From the NCBI GenBank assembly GCA_026417715.1, contig JAOACU010000003.1, forward strand, positions 1 through 32,493: a stretch of 32,493 nucleotides of DNA, given 5' to 3'. The notes beneath the pieces are model-generated. The model was not told the DNA's origin, made no database searches, and saw only the letters and a program-made list of their open reading frames with translations. This document shows, in pieces, positions 1 to 8,322 of this stretch (within the stretch, counting starts at the first letter, position 1; every line of letters begins with the position of its first letter). Made by a program: the position numbers and the translations under genes. The DNA comes from Anaerolineae bacterium. GTDB lineage: Bacteria > Chloroflexota > Anaerolineae > UBA4142.

Positions 1-596
1 TCACGGGACCGCTCACACCGCCGTACTATCGCGCGAACGTGAACGATTTGTTCTGCTATCAAAAGAACTGGGAACGCGCGCGACAACTCTTGACCGATGC
101 TGGGCGCGCATCGGGCTTGCGTTTCAAAATTATGGTGCCGTCCGACAATGTGACCCTCACGACTGCCGCGCAAAAAATCCAAGCACAGTTACGCAAAGCC
201 GGCGTGGAAACCGATTTGGAAGTGCTTGAACCCGGTGTGTACGGCGATCGCTGGTACAAAGCCGATTTCGACGCGGCACTCGCTTCGCCCAACGGCTATC
301 CCGACCCCGATGTGATGCTCACACCTTACTGGCATAGCGCGGGCGAAATCAATCGCATCGCGAATTATCGTGATGCGGAACTCGATCGCTGGTTGGAACA
401 AGGACGCGCGACGTTAGAGCCAGAAAAACGCAAACCGATTTACGATCAAATTCAAAAACGACTTGCCGAAGCCGTGCCTTGGGTGTGGCTCTTCTCTGGC
501 TACGACTATCGCGTGATGCAACCGTACGTCAAGGGATTCACGCCCTTGCCAAACGGTTCGATCATCTACGCGCGTGAAATCTGGTTAGACAAGTGA
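1..596 (+). CDS. ABC transporter substrate-binding protein, family 5 (3' part)
   Basis: Seen: the frame is open from the window edge (first full codon at 3) to TGA at 594-596, about 198 codons. It is the C-terminal part of a larger protein whose start lies outside the window. The sequence reads as the second lobe of an oligopeptide/dipeptide-binding protein (SBP_bac_5 family). Typical elements are an 'A-R-x-L-L-x-x-A-G' helix, a stretch predicting a binding lobe (KIQAQLRKAGVETDLE), the 'YPDPD' loop followed by a tyrosine/tryptophan-rich strand, and 'RKPIYDQIQKRLAEAVPWVWL' type helix and strand near the end. Known of the family: such proteins capture peptides, nickel or other solutes outside the membrane for an ABC importer. 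The substrate cannot be read from this fragment and no permease genes follow. A GTG at 39 is internal and is not the start. Confidence 0.85.
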   Translation, partial: TGPLTPPYYRANVNDLFCYQKNWERARQLLTDAGRASGLRFKIMVPSDNVTLTTAAQKIQAQLRKAGVETDLEVLEPGVYGDRWYKADFDAALASPNGYPDPDVMLTPYWHSAGEINRIANYRDAELDRWLEQGRATLEPEKRKPIYDQIQKRLAEAVPWVWLFSGYDYRVMQPYVKGFTPLPNGSIIYAREIWLDK

Positions 597-605
597 TTGT
601 TTGAT

Positions 606-649
606 CCACGAACACGAATTTTCTTCGTGTTCCTTCGTGCCCTTCGTGG
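606..649. repeat. CACGAAG-type hairpin repeat
   Basis: An imperfect palindrome: CCACGAACACGAA, a short T-rich loop, then TTCGTGTTCCTTCGTG and CCTTCGTGG. The arms are built of degenerate 'CACGAA(G/C)' units on one strand and their complement on the other. A second copy of the same family lies at 16980-17029. It occupies most of the gap between the binding-protein gene and mutM and gives an in-frame but spurious N-terminal extension to mutM. Confidence 0.75.
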
Positions 650-662
650 AAAATCCTTACGA

Positions 663-1487
663 ATGCCTGAACTACCCGAAGTCGAGACGATTGCGCGCGA
701 TTTGCGCCCACTCTTGATTGGACGTACCATCGTCAACGCGCGCGTGCATTGGTCGCGTACGATTGCCACGCCAAACGCGCGCGCGTTCGTGCAACAGATT
801 CGCGCGCATCGCATCACAGACATTACGCGGCGCGGCAAGTATTTGATTTTTCATCTGCATCACAGCGCACCCAAGTATTGGCTGGTGCACTTGCGAATGA
901 CCGGCGGTTTTCATCTCGTCACCCCCGAAACGCCGCGCGACGTGCACACGCACGTCGTCGTGCAACTCGACGATGGCAGTGAGTTGCGTTTTCGTGACCC
1001 GCGCAAGTTTGGGCGAATGTGGCTAGTGGACGATGTGCAACGCGTCGCGGGCAAGTTGGGACCCGAGCCGCTAGAAATTTCCGCGCGTGAATTTTGCGCG
1101 CGCCTTGCGCAACGACGCGGACGCTTGAAACCGTTACTCCTCGACCAGACGTTCGTCGCCGGCATTGGCAACATCTATGCCGACGAGTCGTTGTGGTACG
1201 CGCGCCTGCATCCCTTGCGTCGTGTCGAATCGCTCACGCGCGCCGAGTGTGCACGCTTGCATCGCGCGATTCGCCACGTCTTGACGCGCGCGATTGCGCT
1301 TGGCGGTACGAGTATTGATGTGATGTACAAACGCGTCAATGGCAAGAGTGGCGGTTTCACTGAGAGTTTGCGCGCGTTCGATCGCGAAAAACGACCGTGT
1401 CGCCGTTGTGGCACGCCGATTCAAAAAATCGTGGTGGGACAACGCGGCACCCATTTTTGTCCCACGTGTCAACGTGCACCAAGTTGA
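663..1487 (+). CDS. mutM: Formamidopyrimidine-DNA glycosylase (Fpg/MutM)
   Basis: Base-excision repair enzyme that removes oxidised purines such as 8-oxoguanine and then cuts the abasic site by beta/delta elimination. The ATG at 663 gives M-P-E-L-P-E-V-E-T; after Met removal Pro is the catalytic N-terminal nucleophile and Glu the proton donor, which fixes the start. The open frame continues upstream to 597, but that part is encoded by a hairpin repeat. Other family marks are 'DPRKFGR', 'GIGNIYADE', the 'MYKRVNGKSG' region and a C-terminal zinc finger of the form C-x2-C-x16-C-x2-C (CRRC...CPTC). Length is 274 aa, normal for the family. There is no obvious functional link to its neighbours. Confidence 0.97.
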   Translation: MPELPEVETIARDLRPLLIGRTIVNARVHWSRTIATPNARAFVQQIRAHRITDITRRGKYLIFHLHHSAPKYWLVHLRMTGGFHLVTPETPRDVHTHVVVQLDDGSELRFRDPRKFGRMWLVDDVQRVAGKLGPEPLEISAREFCARLAQRRGRLKPLLLDQTFVAGIGNIYADESLWYARLHPLRRVESLTRAECARLHRAIRHVLTRAIALGGTSIDVMYKRVNGKSGGFTESLRAFDREKRPCRRCGTPIQKIVVGQRGTHFCPTCQRAPS

Positions 1488-1529
1488 CAGCAAAACCAAA
1501 ATCGGCGATAGTGTAAGCAGACGAAGATT

Positions 1530-3203
1530 ATGAAATCTACGCTTCAGAACATTCCCTTTTTTGCTGGGCTGGACGACCACGTCCTCGAAGCCGTTTCGCG
1601 ACGCTTGAAACGCGAACACTATCACAAAGGCACAGCCGTCTTTTTGGAAGACGAGCCGGGTGATTGTATGTACATCATCGAAAGTGGTCAGATCAAGATT
1701 GTGACCGAACGTGGCAATCAAGAAAAAATTCTCAGTTATCTGGGACCCGGCAATTTCTTCGGCGAGATGGCACTTTTGTTAGGGGAGCGTCGCTCGGCAA
1801 CCGCGCGCGTGGTGATTGACGCCGATTTACTCGTTCTGCGCAAAGACGATTTTGATGAACTGTTGCAAATTCATCCCCAAATCGCGCTCAAGATGTCGCA
1901 AGAGTTGGGTCGCCGCTTGACCCAAACCAGTACCGAGCCGCCCTTGCGCGAGGAATTTAACATTGTGACTGTGCTGGGCATTGCTACCCCTTTGTTAGCG
2001 CGACATCTGGCGCAAGTGACTGGTGAGACTGTCGTCATTCTCGATTTGGGTGGACTCGCCAACGTGACGCTCGATGTCACCGCGCTACGTCAAGCGAATG
2101 TGATATTGTTTCGCGAGGACATTTACAGCCCCGAAAAATTAGCGGATCGCTTGAGTCAGTTAGTCGAACAATACTATTGGGTGCTTCTCTCCACTGCACC
2201 GTACGAGACACCGCTCACGCTCAAAGCCATCGAACTTGCCGATATGACTGTCCACATCGGCGAGAAAGAACCGAATTGGCTCAGAATGGTTGCGCCCAAA
2301 GGTTATTGGCGCGTGGATGCCCAACCGCCGGCGATTCAACGCTTGGCGCGTCGCATCGCTCAACGTCTTGTGGGGCTAGCCCTCTCGTCTGGGAACGCGC
2401 GCGGAATGGCACATATTGGCGTCTTGCGTGTACTCGAAGAAGAAGGCATACCGATAGATATGCTCGCTGGGACAAGTGCGGGCGCGGTCTTTGCCGCGTT
2501 GTATGCCGCCGGTCGCTCGGTGGAAGAGATGACCCAGTTCGCGTTGTATGTGGAAAAGCAGTATAATTTTTTGACAGGATTCAAGTATTGGGATTTTCGT
2601 CTCCCCCCGCGCGCAGGATTGATCAAGGGCGATGTGGTCTTGGACTATTTGCGACGATGGGTGTACGACAAGTCGTTTGACGAATTGAACATCCCGTTGT
2701 ATATTGTAGCCACCGATCTGATTTCGGGTGAAGAGATTATTTTCGATCGCGGTTCGGTTGCCGAAGCCGTGCGCGCGAGTATGAGCGTGATCGGCATCTT
2801 TGAACCGGCACAAGTAGCAGGTCGCTTTTTGATTGATGGCGGTTCGGTCAATCCCGTTCCCACCCAAGTTCTCGCCGATCGTGGCGCCAGCATCATCTTG
2901 GCAAGCAATGTGATTCCCAGTTTGGAGGATCGTATTCATCGGCGCACATTGCGACGCGAAGGCAGATTACCTAGTTTGATGAACATTCTGACTGGCGCCC
3001 TTGAAATTATGGAGAGCGAAATCATCCGCACGCGTTTGGGACCGGTGGACGTGTTGATTCAACCCAACGTCGCACAGTACGGTACGATGGAATACGACAA
3101 AGCCGCTGAAATCATCAAGCGTGGCGAAGAAGCCGCGCGCACACAAATCCCAGCGATTCGGCAACGCTTGGCACCCAAACCGCGCAGACGACTCGCTGCA
3201 TAG
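1530..3203 (+). CDS. NTE-like protein: cyclic-nucleotide-binding domain plus patatin esterase (copy 1)
   Basis: 557 aa, soluble. Residues ~5-125 form a CRP-type cyclic-nucleotide-binding fold. Its phosphate-binding cassette starts at G78-E79 and keeps the Arg (R88 in ERRSATA), so it may bind a cyclic nucleotide. Residues ~140-280 resemble the linker seen in neuropathy target esterase (NTE/PNPLA6). Residues ~283-550 form a patatin-like phospholipase with nucleophile Ser316 in GTSAG and Asp436 in DGG, the usual Ser-Asp dyad. The glycine-rich oxyanion loop is SSGNARG (286-292) instead of the usual GGGxARG. Expected role: a (lyso)phospholipase controlled by a small ligand; the ligand is unknown. 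A tandem paralogue follows 23 bp downstream with the same architecture. Start ATG 1530 begins just before the first helix of the cNMP fold. Confidence 0.9.
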   Translation: MKSTLQNIPFFAGLDDHVLEAVSRRLKREHYHKGTAVFLEDEPGDCMYIIESGQIKIVTERGNQEKILSYLGPGNFFGEMALLLGERRSATARVVIDADLLVLRKDDFDELLQIHPQIALKMSQELGRRLTQTSTEPPLREEFNIVTVLGIATPLLARHLAQVTGETVVILDLGGLANVTLDVTALRQANVILFREDIYSPEKLADRLSQLVEQYYWVLLSTAPYETPLTLKAIELADMTVHIGEKEPNWLRMVAPKGYWRVDAQPPAIQRLARRIAQRLVGLALSSGNARGMAHIGVLRVLEEEGIPIDMLAGTSAGAVFAALYAAGRSVEEMTQFALYVEKQYNFLTGFKYWDFRLPPRAGLIKGDVVLDYLRRWVYDKSFDELNIPLYIVATDLISGEEIIFDRGSVAEAVRASMSVIGIFEPAQVAGRFLIDGGSVNPVPTQVLADRGASIILASNVIPSLEDRIHRRTLRREGRLPSLMNILTGALEIMESEIIRTRLGPVDVLIQPNVAQYGTMEYDKAAEIIKRGEEAARTQIPAIRQRLAPKPRRRLAA

Positions 3204-3226
3204 TTGATGCGAGGTCACAAACGGTA

Positions 3227-4894
3227 ATGAAAGAATATCTCCGTACGGTACCCCTGTTCCACACCCTTGACGATGCGGCACTCGAACTGGTCGCCCAACG
3301 CATCGAATACAAACGCGTGAACAAAGGTGCCTCCGTCTTTCTGGCGGGCGAGCCCGGCGATTGTATGTACATCATCAAGAGCGGCATCGTCAAGGTGGTG
3401 TCGTACTACGAAGGCGAAGAACGCTTTATCCTCTACTTGGGTCCTGGCGATTTCTTTGGTGAAGGCGCCGCGCTGTTCGGTGGTCATCACTCGGCGAGTG
3501 TGTTCGTGGTGCTGGATGCGGAACTGTTGCTTCTCTCGCATGATGATGTGACCGCGCTGATGCAACAATTCCCTTCGATGAGTTTGACGATCATTCGTGC
3601 ACTCCACCAGCGTTTGCGCCTCTCCTTGCGCGCGCCTATTCAAACCAAGCAAATCAACATTATCGCTTCCATCGGACTGTCCACGCCATTATTGGCGCAA
3701 TACATTGGCGAAGTCACCGGCGAAGAGGTATTGTTACTCAATCTGGACACGGCGTTTCCTGCTCTGGACCGCGAGGCACTGGCGCGCGCGAATGTGCGCT
3801 GTCAATGTTTAGAACATCCGCTAGACGCCGATGATTTACCGCGCTATTTGAGTCAATTGGTACAACAATACTATTGGGTGATTCTGTGGCTCGAAGCGGA
3901 AGAGCGCCCGCTCTATCGCAAAGCCATCGAATTGGCAGACCTGTGCGTGGTGTTGGGTGTTGTTGAACGCCAAGCGGCAGCGCACTTGATGCCAGAGCCC
4001 TTGTACGCTGATGCCGAGTCTGCAGCCATCTACAAACTGGCGCGCAGGATCGCTCAGCGTCAAGTGGGTTTGGCACTATCAAGTGGCAACGCGCGGGGGA
4101 TGGCGCACATTGGCGTACTCAAAGTATTGCGCGAAGAAAATATTCCGATTGATTTCATCGTCGGCACAAGTGCCGGCGCGCTCTTTGGCGCAATGTACGC
4201 CGCAGGACGTAGCATCGAAGAAATGACCCAGTTCGCGCTTCAGGTGCGTTTGGAGTACAACTTTTTGACGGGCTTTCGCAACTGGGATTTCAGTATCCCA
4301 CCGCGTTGGGGACTCATCAAAGGGAATATGTTTCTCAAGCAACTGCAACGCTTGTTCCCCGACGAAACGTTTGAAGGTTTACAAATACCGTTTGCCGCTG
4401 TTGCCACCGACCTTATCTCTGGTGAAGAGATTATCTTTGAACGCGGTCCCCTCGCCGAAGCCCTGCGCGCGACGATGAGCGTCGGTGGCTTTTTGGAACC
4501 CGCGCGACACGAGGGGCGTTTGCTGATTGATGGTGGCGCGGTCAACCCAGTGCCCGTCCAAGTCTTGACCGCGCGCGGAATGAATATCACGATTGCTTCC
4601 AACGTCATTCCCACCTTGCACGAGCGCGTGCGTTGGAAACGTGGGCAACTCGAAAAAGATCGCGCGACGCTGATTGATATTATGCTGAACGAACGTGAAA
4701 TTATGGAGGGCGAAATCATCCGCTCGCGAATGGCGCCCGTGGATGTCTTGATTCAACCTGACGTGGCACGCTATCACGTGCGGCAGTATGACAAGGCGGC
4801 TGAAATCATTCGCGCAGGTGAAGAAGCCGCGCGTCTGCACATTCCGCAGATTCGCAAACTCCTCGCGCCGCGTCCGCGCAAACCACTCACTTGA
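3227..4894 (+). CDS. NTE-like protein: degenerate cyclic-nucleotide domain plus patatin esterase (copy 2)
   Basis: 555 aa paralogue of the preceding gene with the same domain order. The patatin dyad is intact (Ser315 in GTSAG, Asp435 in DGG), and the oxyanion loop is again SSGNARG. The cyclic-nucleotide cassette keeps G78-E79 but has His88 (GGHHSAS) where copy 1 has Arg88, so normal cyclic-phosphate contact is probably lost. The two copies are almost collinear and very similar in the catalytic half, e.g. both have AAGRS(V/I)EEMTQFAL, while the N-terminal sensory halves differ much more. That points to a duplication followed by a split in ligand response (inference). The gene runs into the start region of the next one and is probably co-transcribed with copy 1 and the histidine kinase. 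Confidence 0.9.
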   Translation: MKEYLRTVPLFHTLDDAALELVAQRIEYKRVNKGASVFLAGEPGDCMYIIKSGIVKVVSYYEGEERFILYLGPGDFFGEGAALFGGHHSASVFVVLDAELLLLSHDDVTALMQQFPSMSLTIIRALHQRLRLSLRAPIQTKQINIIASIGLSTPLLAQYIGEVTGEEVLLLNLDTAFPALDREALARANVRCQCLEHPLDADDLPRYLSQLVQQYYWVILWLEAEERPLYRKAIELADLCVVLGVVERQAAAHLMPEPLYADAESAAIYKLARRIAQRQVGLALSSGNARGMAHIGVLKVLREENIPIDFIVGTSAGALFGAMYAAGRSIEEMTQFALQVRLEYNFLTGFRNWDFSIPPRWGLIKGNMFLKQLQRLFPDETFEGLQIPFAAVATDLISGEEIIFERGPLAEALRATMSVGGFLEPARHEGRLLIDGGAVNPVPVQVLTARGMNITIASNVIPTLHERVRWKRGQLEKDRATLIDIMLNEREIMEGEIIRSRMAPVDVLIQPDVARYHVRQYDKAAEIIRAGEEAARLHIPQIRKLLAPRPRKPLT

Positions 4895-4905
4895 GTCCAA
4901 CTCCT

Positions 4906-6147
4906 ATGCCTCGCACCACTAGCCGTTCCGATATAGAAGCCAGTACCGAACTGCACAAACGCATCGCTCACCTTGAGCAACGTATCGCCGAACTCGAAGC
5001 CCTGCAAGAGGTCGCGCTAGTCTTTTCATCGGAACTGCGTCTCGATCGTTTGCTCGCGCTCATTCTGTCTAGCGCGGTAGATGTGATGAAAGCGAATGCT
5101 GGATCACTGCTCTTGCACGACGAGGCGACGAATGAACTGGTCTTTCAAGTAGTGCAAGGTGGCGGTGGCAAGGCGTTGCGCCAAAAACGCATTCGCAGTG
5201 ACGAAGGGATTGCGGGCTGGGTCTTTTCTAAACGTCATCCTGTCATCGTGCATGATACCTCGGCAGACCCACGCCACCTCACGCGGATTGACGAATCGCT
5301 TCGCTTTCACACCGCCGCGATGGTCGCCGCGCCACTGCTTTACAAGAACAAACCGATTGGCGTCATCGAAGTCATCAACAAAAAATCGGGTGAACAATTC
5401 ACCGAGCGCGATCAAGATTTGTTGATGGCGTTTGCCGCTCAAGCCGCTGTCGTCATCGAAAACGCGCGCTTGTATCAACAAGTGGTCACCGAACGCGATC
5501 GGCTTCTCATCGTCGAAGAGCAAGTGCGCCGCGAACTGGCGCGCGAATTGCACGATGGACCGGCGCAACTCCTCTCCGCGATGACGATGGGCTTGCGTTT
5601 CCTGCGCCAAGTGATTACGCGCCAGCCCGACCGCATCGAAACAGAAATCAGCGAACTGGAACGTTTGGCAACCCAAGCCCTGCGCCAAGTGCGTAACCTC
5701 TTGTTCGATTTGCGTCCCGTTGCACTTGAAACTCAGGGCTTGCGCGCCGCACTCGAAATCTACGTCGAACGCCTGCGCGAGAGCGACAACGTCCAACTCC
5801 ACCTCGATGTTCGTGACCTCAAGACCCGCTGGACACCCAAAGTGGAAGCCGCGCTCTTTTCGATCATTCAAGAAGCCGTTGGGAATGCCAAAAAACACGC
5901 GCAACCCAAAAACATTTGGATCACGGCGCAACGGCAAGGCGAAAAGATGATCTTGCGTGTGCGCGACGATGGACGCGGGTTTGATCTGGCGCAGGTCGAA
6001 AACTCGTACGCGCAACAAGGCAGTTTGGGCTTGTTGAATATGAAAGAGCGCGCCGAAATCGCCCACGCTAAACTTGAAATTGCTTCTCAGCCGGGCAAAG
6101 GAACAACGGTAACGTTGAGCGTGCCGATGCAGCCAACACGCGCGTGA
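4906..6147 (+). CDS. Soluble GAF-domain sensor histidine kinase (NarL/DesK-type HisKA_3)
   Basis: 413 aa, no signal peptide or membrane span, so a cytosolic sensor kinase. Order: coiled coil (~10-40), GAF sensor domain (~45-190), then a HisKA_3 dimerisation helix. His216 in the sequence ARELHDGPAQ is the expected phosphorylation site. A HATPase_c domain follows: N box IIQEAVGNAKKH, G1 box RDDGRGFD, G2 box GSLGLLNMKER. Such kinases normally pair with a LuxR/NarL-type response regulator, but none is encoded here, so it is an orphan in this window. The GAF ligand cannot be predicted. ATG 4906 is preferred over an in-frame TTG at 4891 that would overlap the stop of the preceding esterase. Neither has a convincing SD. 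Its tight placement suggests co-transcription with the NTE-like genes. Confidence 0.93.
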   Translation: MPRTTSRSDIEASTELHKRIAHLEQRIAELEALQEVALVFSSELRLDRLLALILSSAVDVMKANAGSLLLHDEATNELVFQVVQGGGGKALRQKRIRSDEGIAGWVFSKRHPVIVHDTSADPRHLTRIDESLRFHTAAMVAAPLLYKNKPIGVIEVINKKSGEQFTERDQDLLMAFAAQAAVVIENARLYQQVVTERDRLLIVEEQVRRELARELHDGPAQLLSAMTMGLRFLRQVITRQPDRIETEISELERLATQALRQVRNLLFDLRPVALETQGLRAALEIYVERLRESDNVQLHLDVRDLKTRWTPKVEAALFSIIQEAVGNAKKHAQPKNIWITAQRQGEKMILRVRDDGRGFDLAQVENSYAQQGSLGLLNMKERAEIAHAKLEIASQPGKGTTVTLSVPMQPTRA

Positions 6148-6168
6148 GGTACACACGGGTAATCCCGA

Positions 6169-8322
6169 ATGTTATTTACCCCAACGCATTTTCGCCATCT
6201 CCTCGCAGTGGTGTTCGGCTTTTGCCTTCCCCTCTTATGCATTGTTGCAACGCCAACTCAAGCCCAAACCCCCACGCCTATCTTTGTCCCCATCGCACTC
6301 ACACCACTTCAACGCGATACGCCCATCGAACTGACCGCGCTTACGCTCGATGCTGACATTCTCGAAGTGCAAGGACGCACGATTATCAGTGGCACTTCGA
6401 CATTCAAACTGCACAATACCGATCGTCTCAACGATTGGCAAGGCGCGGTGGGTTTTCCAACGTGGGCAGGTGATCCGTATGCCTTCGATCCCGCGCGCCT
6501 CGAATCGTTCAGCGTGAGTGTGGATGGCGTCCGCATCCGAACGTTGACACCCGCGCGCGCAGATTTAAGAATCGGCGCGAGTGTGCGCGCAGTGGATTGG
6601 TACACCTTCACATTGACACTTGAAGGCGATGAAAAGAAAATCGTGCGATACGATTTTCGACAGGACTTGGGCGATGGCGCGTTCGCGCGATTTACCTATG
6701 GACTACTCCCTGCTGCACATTGGAAAGGCAACATTGGCAGTGCGCGCCTCACACTCAATTTTCCCGGCTTTACGACGCTCGAACAAATCATCGCCTACGA
6801 TCCACCCGATCCTGAATTCGATGGCACAAGTCTAACGTGGCGTCACATCAGCAAACTGCCGACCGCGAATCCCACGCTCACTTTTTTGCGTCCGTCCGTT
6901 TGGAATGACCTGCAAGCCAAACGTCGCGACGCGCTGACGAATCCGAATAACGCGAATGCGCGTTTCGCGCTTGGCAATCTCTTGCGCCAACTCGCGCAAC
7001 TCGATTCGCCGCGCCGCGACAGTTTTTACAGCCAAGCCACCGCCGAGTTGGAAACAGCCGTGCGACTCGATCCGAACCATCGTGCCGCGCGCCAAGCCCT
7101 CGCCGCGCTCTACGAAGCGCGCGCCGGCGATGCGACGGGTTCGCGCAATCCCGCGTATGTGCAACTTGCGATCGCGCAATGGGAAAAGTTGATGGACGAT
7201 GCAAACGCGCGCAAGCAACTTGCCGAAGATTATTTTTATCTGGGCTTGGACGCGCACACACGACGCGCGTTTGCCGATGCCGCCGCGTACTACGACAAGG
7301 CACACGCGCTTGCCCCCAACGGCGCAGGTCCCCTTTACACGCCTGAGCGATTGGCAGCCCAGCGCCGCGCGCTGAACGTGGCGTGGGCGAACGCCTTGCT
7401 CGATCAAAACGATTGGGACGCGGCGTTACCTAAGGCGCGCGCGGCACTCGGCGATGCGTTCTTGGCAACGGTAACACCACCCACGTTTCACATCACATCG
7501 GCGCAAGTGAATACCGCCACTGCGACGCGCACGATGCGTTTTACGCTGACGCCACTACGCGTTGCCGAAACACAGAACGATGTGAGTGGTGTGATCGCCG
7601 CGTGGCGCGCTGCTGGCGCCGATGTGAATCTGGCAAGCGATGGTACGAATTTCGTACTCACGTTGACGGTGCCACACCAAACGCCACTACAACTGCGCGA
7701 TGCGATGCGCACACTTGCCGCACTGTTACCTGCGCGCGCCGAGTGGGCACTCGTACGCGCGATTCTCTCACCCAGCGACATTGATTGGCAAGAGACGGAC
7801 GAGTGGCTGACCCACACGATGCAGTATCGCGAAGCCGTAGATTTGTCGTCAGCGTGTCGCGCCTTCACCACGCAACTCGATACGCTCACGCAAAATCTCA
7901 AATCGTTGGAAAACATCTCTGCTGACGACGACGAAGCCCAACTCAAGCGCGCGTTACTGCGCTACGCGCAGCGCGGTTGGCAAGCGACGCTGGCAAGCGG
8001 TCACGCGATTTATCGTGCGGGCGCGCAAGAAGCGCGCGTGGAACCGTGCACCGCCAAGACGCTCAAGTGGTCATCGTCGGTGTGGCGTCCCGTGCGTGTA
8101 GCAATCGTTGTGGGGTTGATCGAACTTGTGGGGATAATCGTTTTGCTGGCGCGTTGGCGCGGACGACGGAGGACGGAAGACGGAGGACGGAGGACGGACA
8201 ACGGAGGATGGAAGACGAATGACGAAAGTAGTCCTTTTGACTTTTTACCGCAAGTCTCTGTCCTCCATCAAATCCCCTTCGCCATATACAACTCACCCAA
8301 CTCGAAACCCAAGCGGCGATAG
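6169..8322 (+). CDS. Exported TPR-containing protein with C-terminal membrane anchor
   Basis: 717 aa of unknown function. Residues 1-33 form a signal peptide (hydrophobic stretch ending in TPTQAQ). Residues ~45-240 look like an all-beta extracellular domain. Residues ~250-430 contain TPR-like helical pairs (e.g. AELETAVRLDPNHRAARQALAALYEARAG; AAAYYDKAHALAPNGA). A further alpha/beta region precedes one transmembrane helix at ~641-661, followed by Arg-rich residues. After the helix the frame runs through a GACGGAGG repeat (residues ~664-686, R/T/E/D/G/N-rich) and then over the last 55 bp of the convergent elp3 gene. The natural end was therefore probably near residue 665 and has been extended by the repeat (inference). 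GTGAGGTAC upstream can serve as an SD. No enzymatic motif was recognised. Confidence 0.75.
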   Translation: MLFTPTHFRHLLAVVFGFCLPLLCIVATPTQAQTPTPIFVPIALTPLQRDTPIELTALTLDADILEVQGRTIISGTSTFKLHNTDRLNDWQGAVGFPTWAGDPYAFDPARLESFSVSVDGVRIRTLTPARADLRIGASVRAVDWYTFTLTLEGDEKKIVRYDFRQDLGDGAFARFTYGLLPAAHWKGNIGSARLTLNFPGFTTLEQIIAYDPPDPEFDGTSLTWRHISKLPTANPTLTFLRPSVWNDLQAKRRDALTNPNNANARFALGNLLRQLAQLDSPRRDSFYSQATAELETAVRLDPNHRAARQALAALYEARAGDATGSRNPAYVQLAIAQWEKLMDDANARKQLAEDYFYLGLDAHTRRAFADAAAYYDKAHALAPNGAGPLYTPERLAAQRRALNVAWANALLDQNDWDAALPKARAALGDAFLATVTPPTFHITSAQVNTATATRTMRFTLTPLRVAETQNDVSGVIAAWRAAGADVNLASDGTNFVLTLTVPHQTPLQLRDAMRTLAALLPARAEWALVRAILSPSDIDWQETDEWLTHTMQYREAVDLSSACRAFTTQLDTLTQNLKSLENISADDDEAQLKRALLRYAQRGWQATLASGHAIYRAGAQEARVEPCTAKTLKWSSSVWRPVRVAIVVGLIELVGIIVLLARWRGRRRTEDGGRRTDNGGWKTNDESSPFDFLPQVSVLHQIPFAIYNSPNSKPKRR
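8160..8226. repeat. GACGGAGG degenerate tandem repeat inside a coding end
   Basis: About eight imperfect copies of a 7-8 bp unit (GACGGAG, GACGGAAG, GACGGACAAC, GATGGAAGAC and similar). It is read in frame as the cytoplasmic tail of the preceding membrane-anchored protein and lies just before the 3' end of elp3 on the other strand. Units vary in length by one or two bases, unlike a CRISPR or a clean microsatellite. Confidence 0.8.

Noticed and set aside
597..662. N-terminal extension of mutM
   Set aside because: The extra codons are encoded by a CACGAAG hairpin repeat, and Fpg needs Pro directly after the initiator Met, which fits only ATG 663.
2376..2939. 187-residue minus-strand frame
   Set aside because: It is antisense to the conserved patatin catalytic region with no recognisable protein features.
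5104..6156. 350-residue open frame on the minus strand
   Set aside because: It is the antisense of the histidine kinase gene with low-complexity composition; the + strand has all kinase motifs. GC-rich codon use opens such mirror frames.
8160..8226. CRISPR array
   Set aside because: Units are 7-8 bp, degenerate and contiguous, with no unique spacers and no cas genes; the same holds for the arrays at 31440 and 32425.
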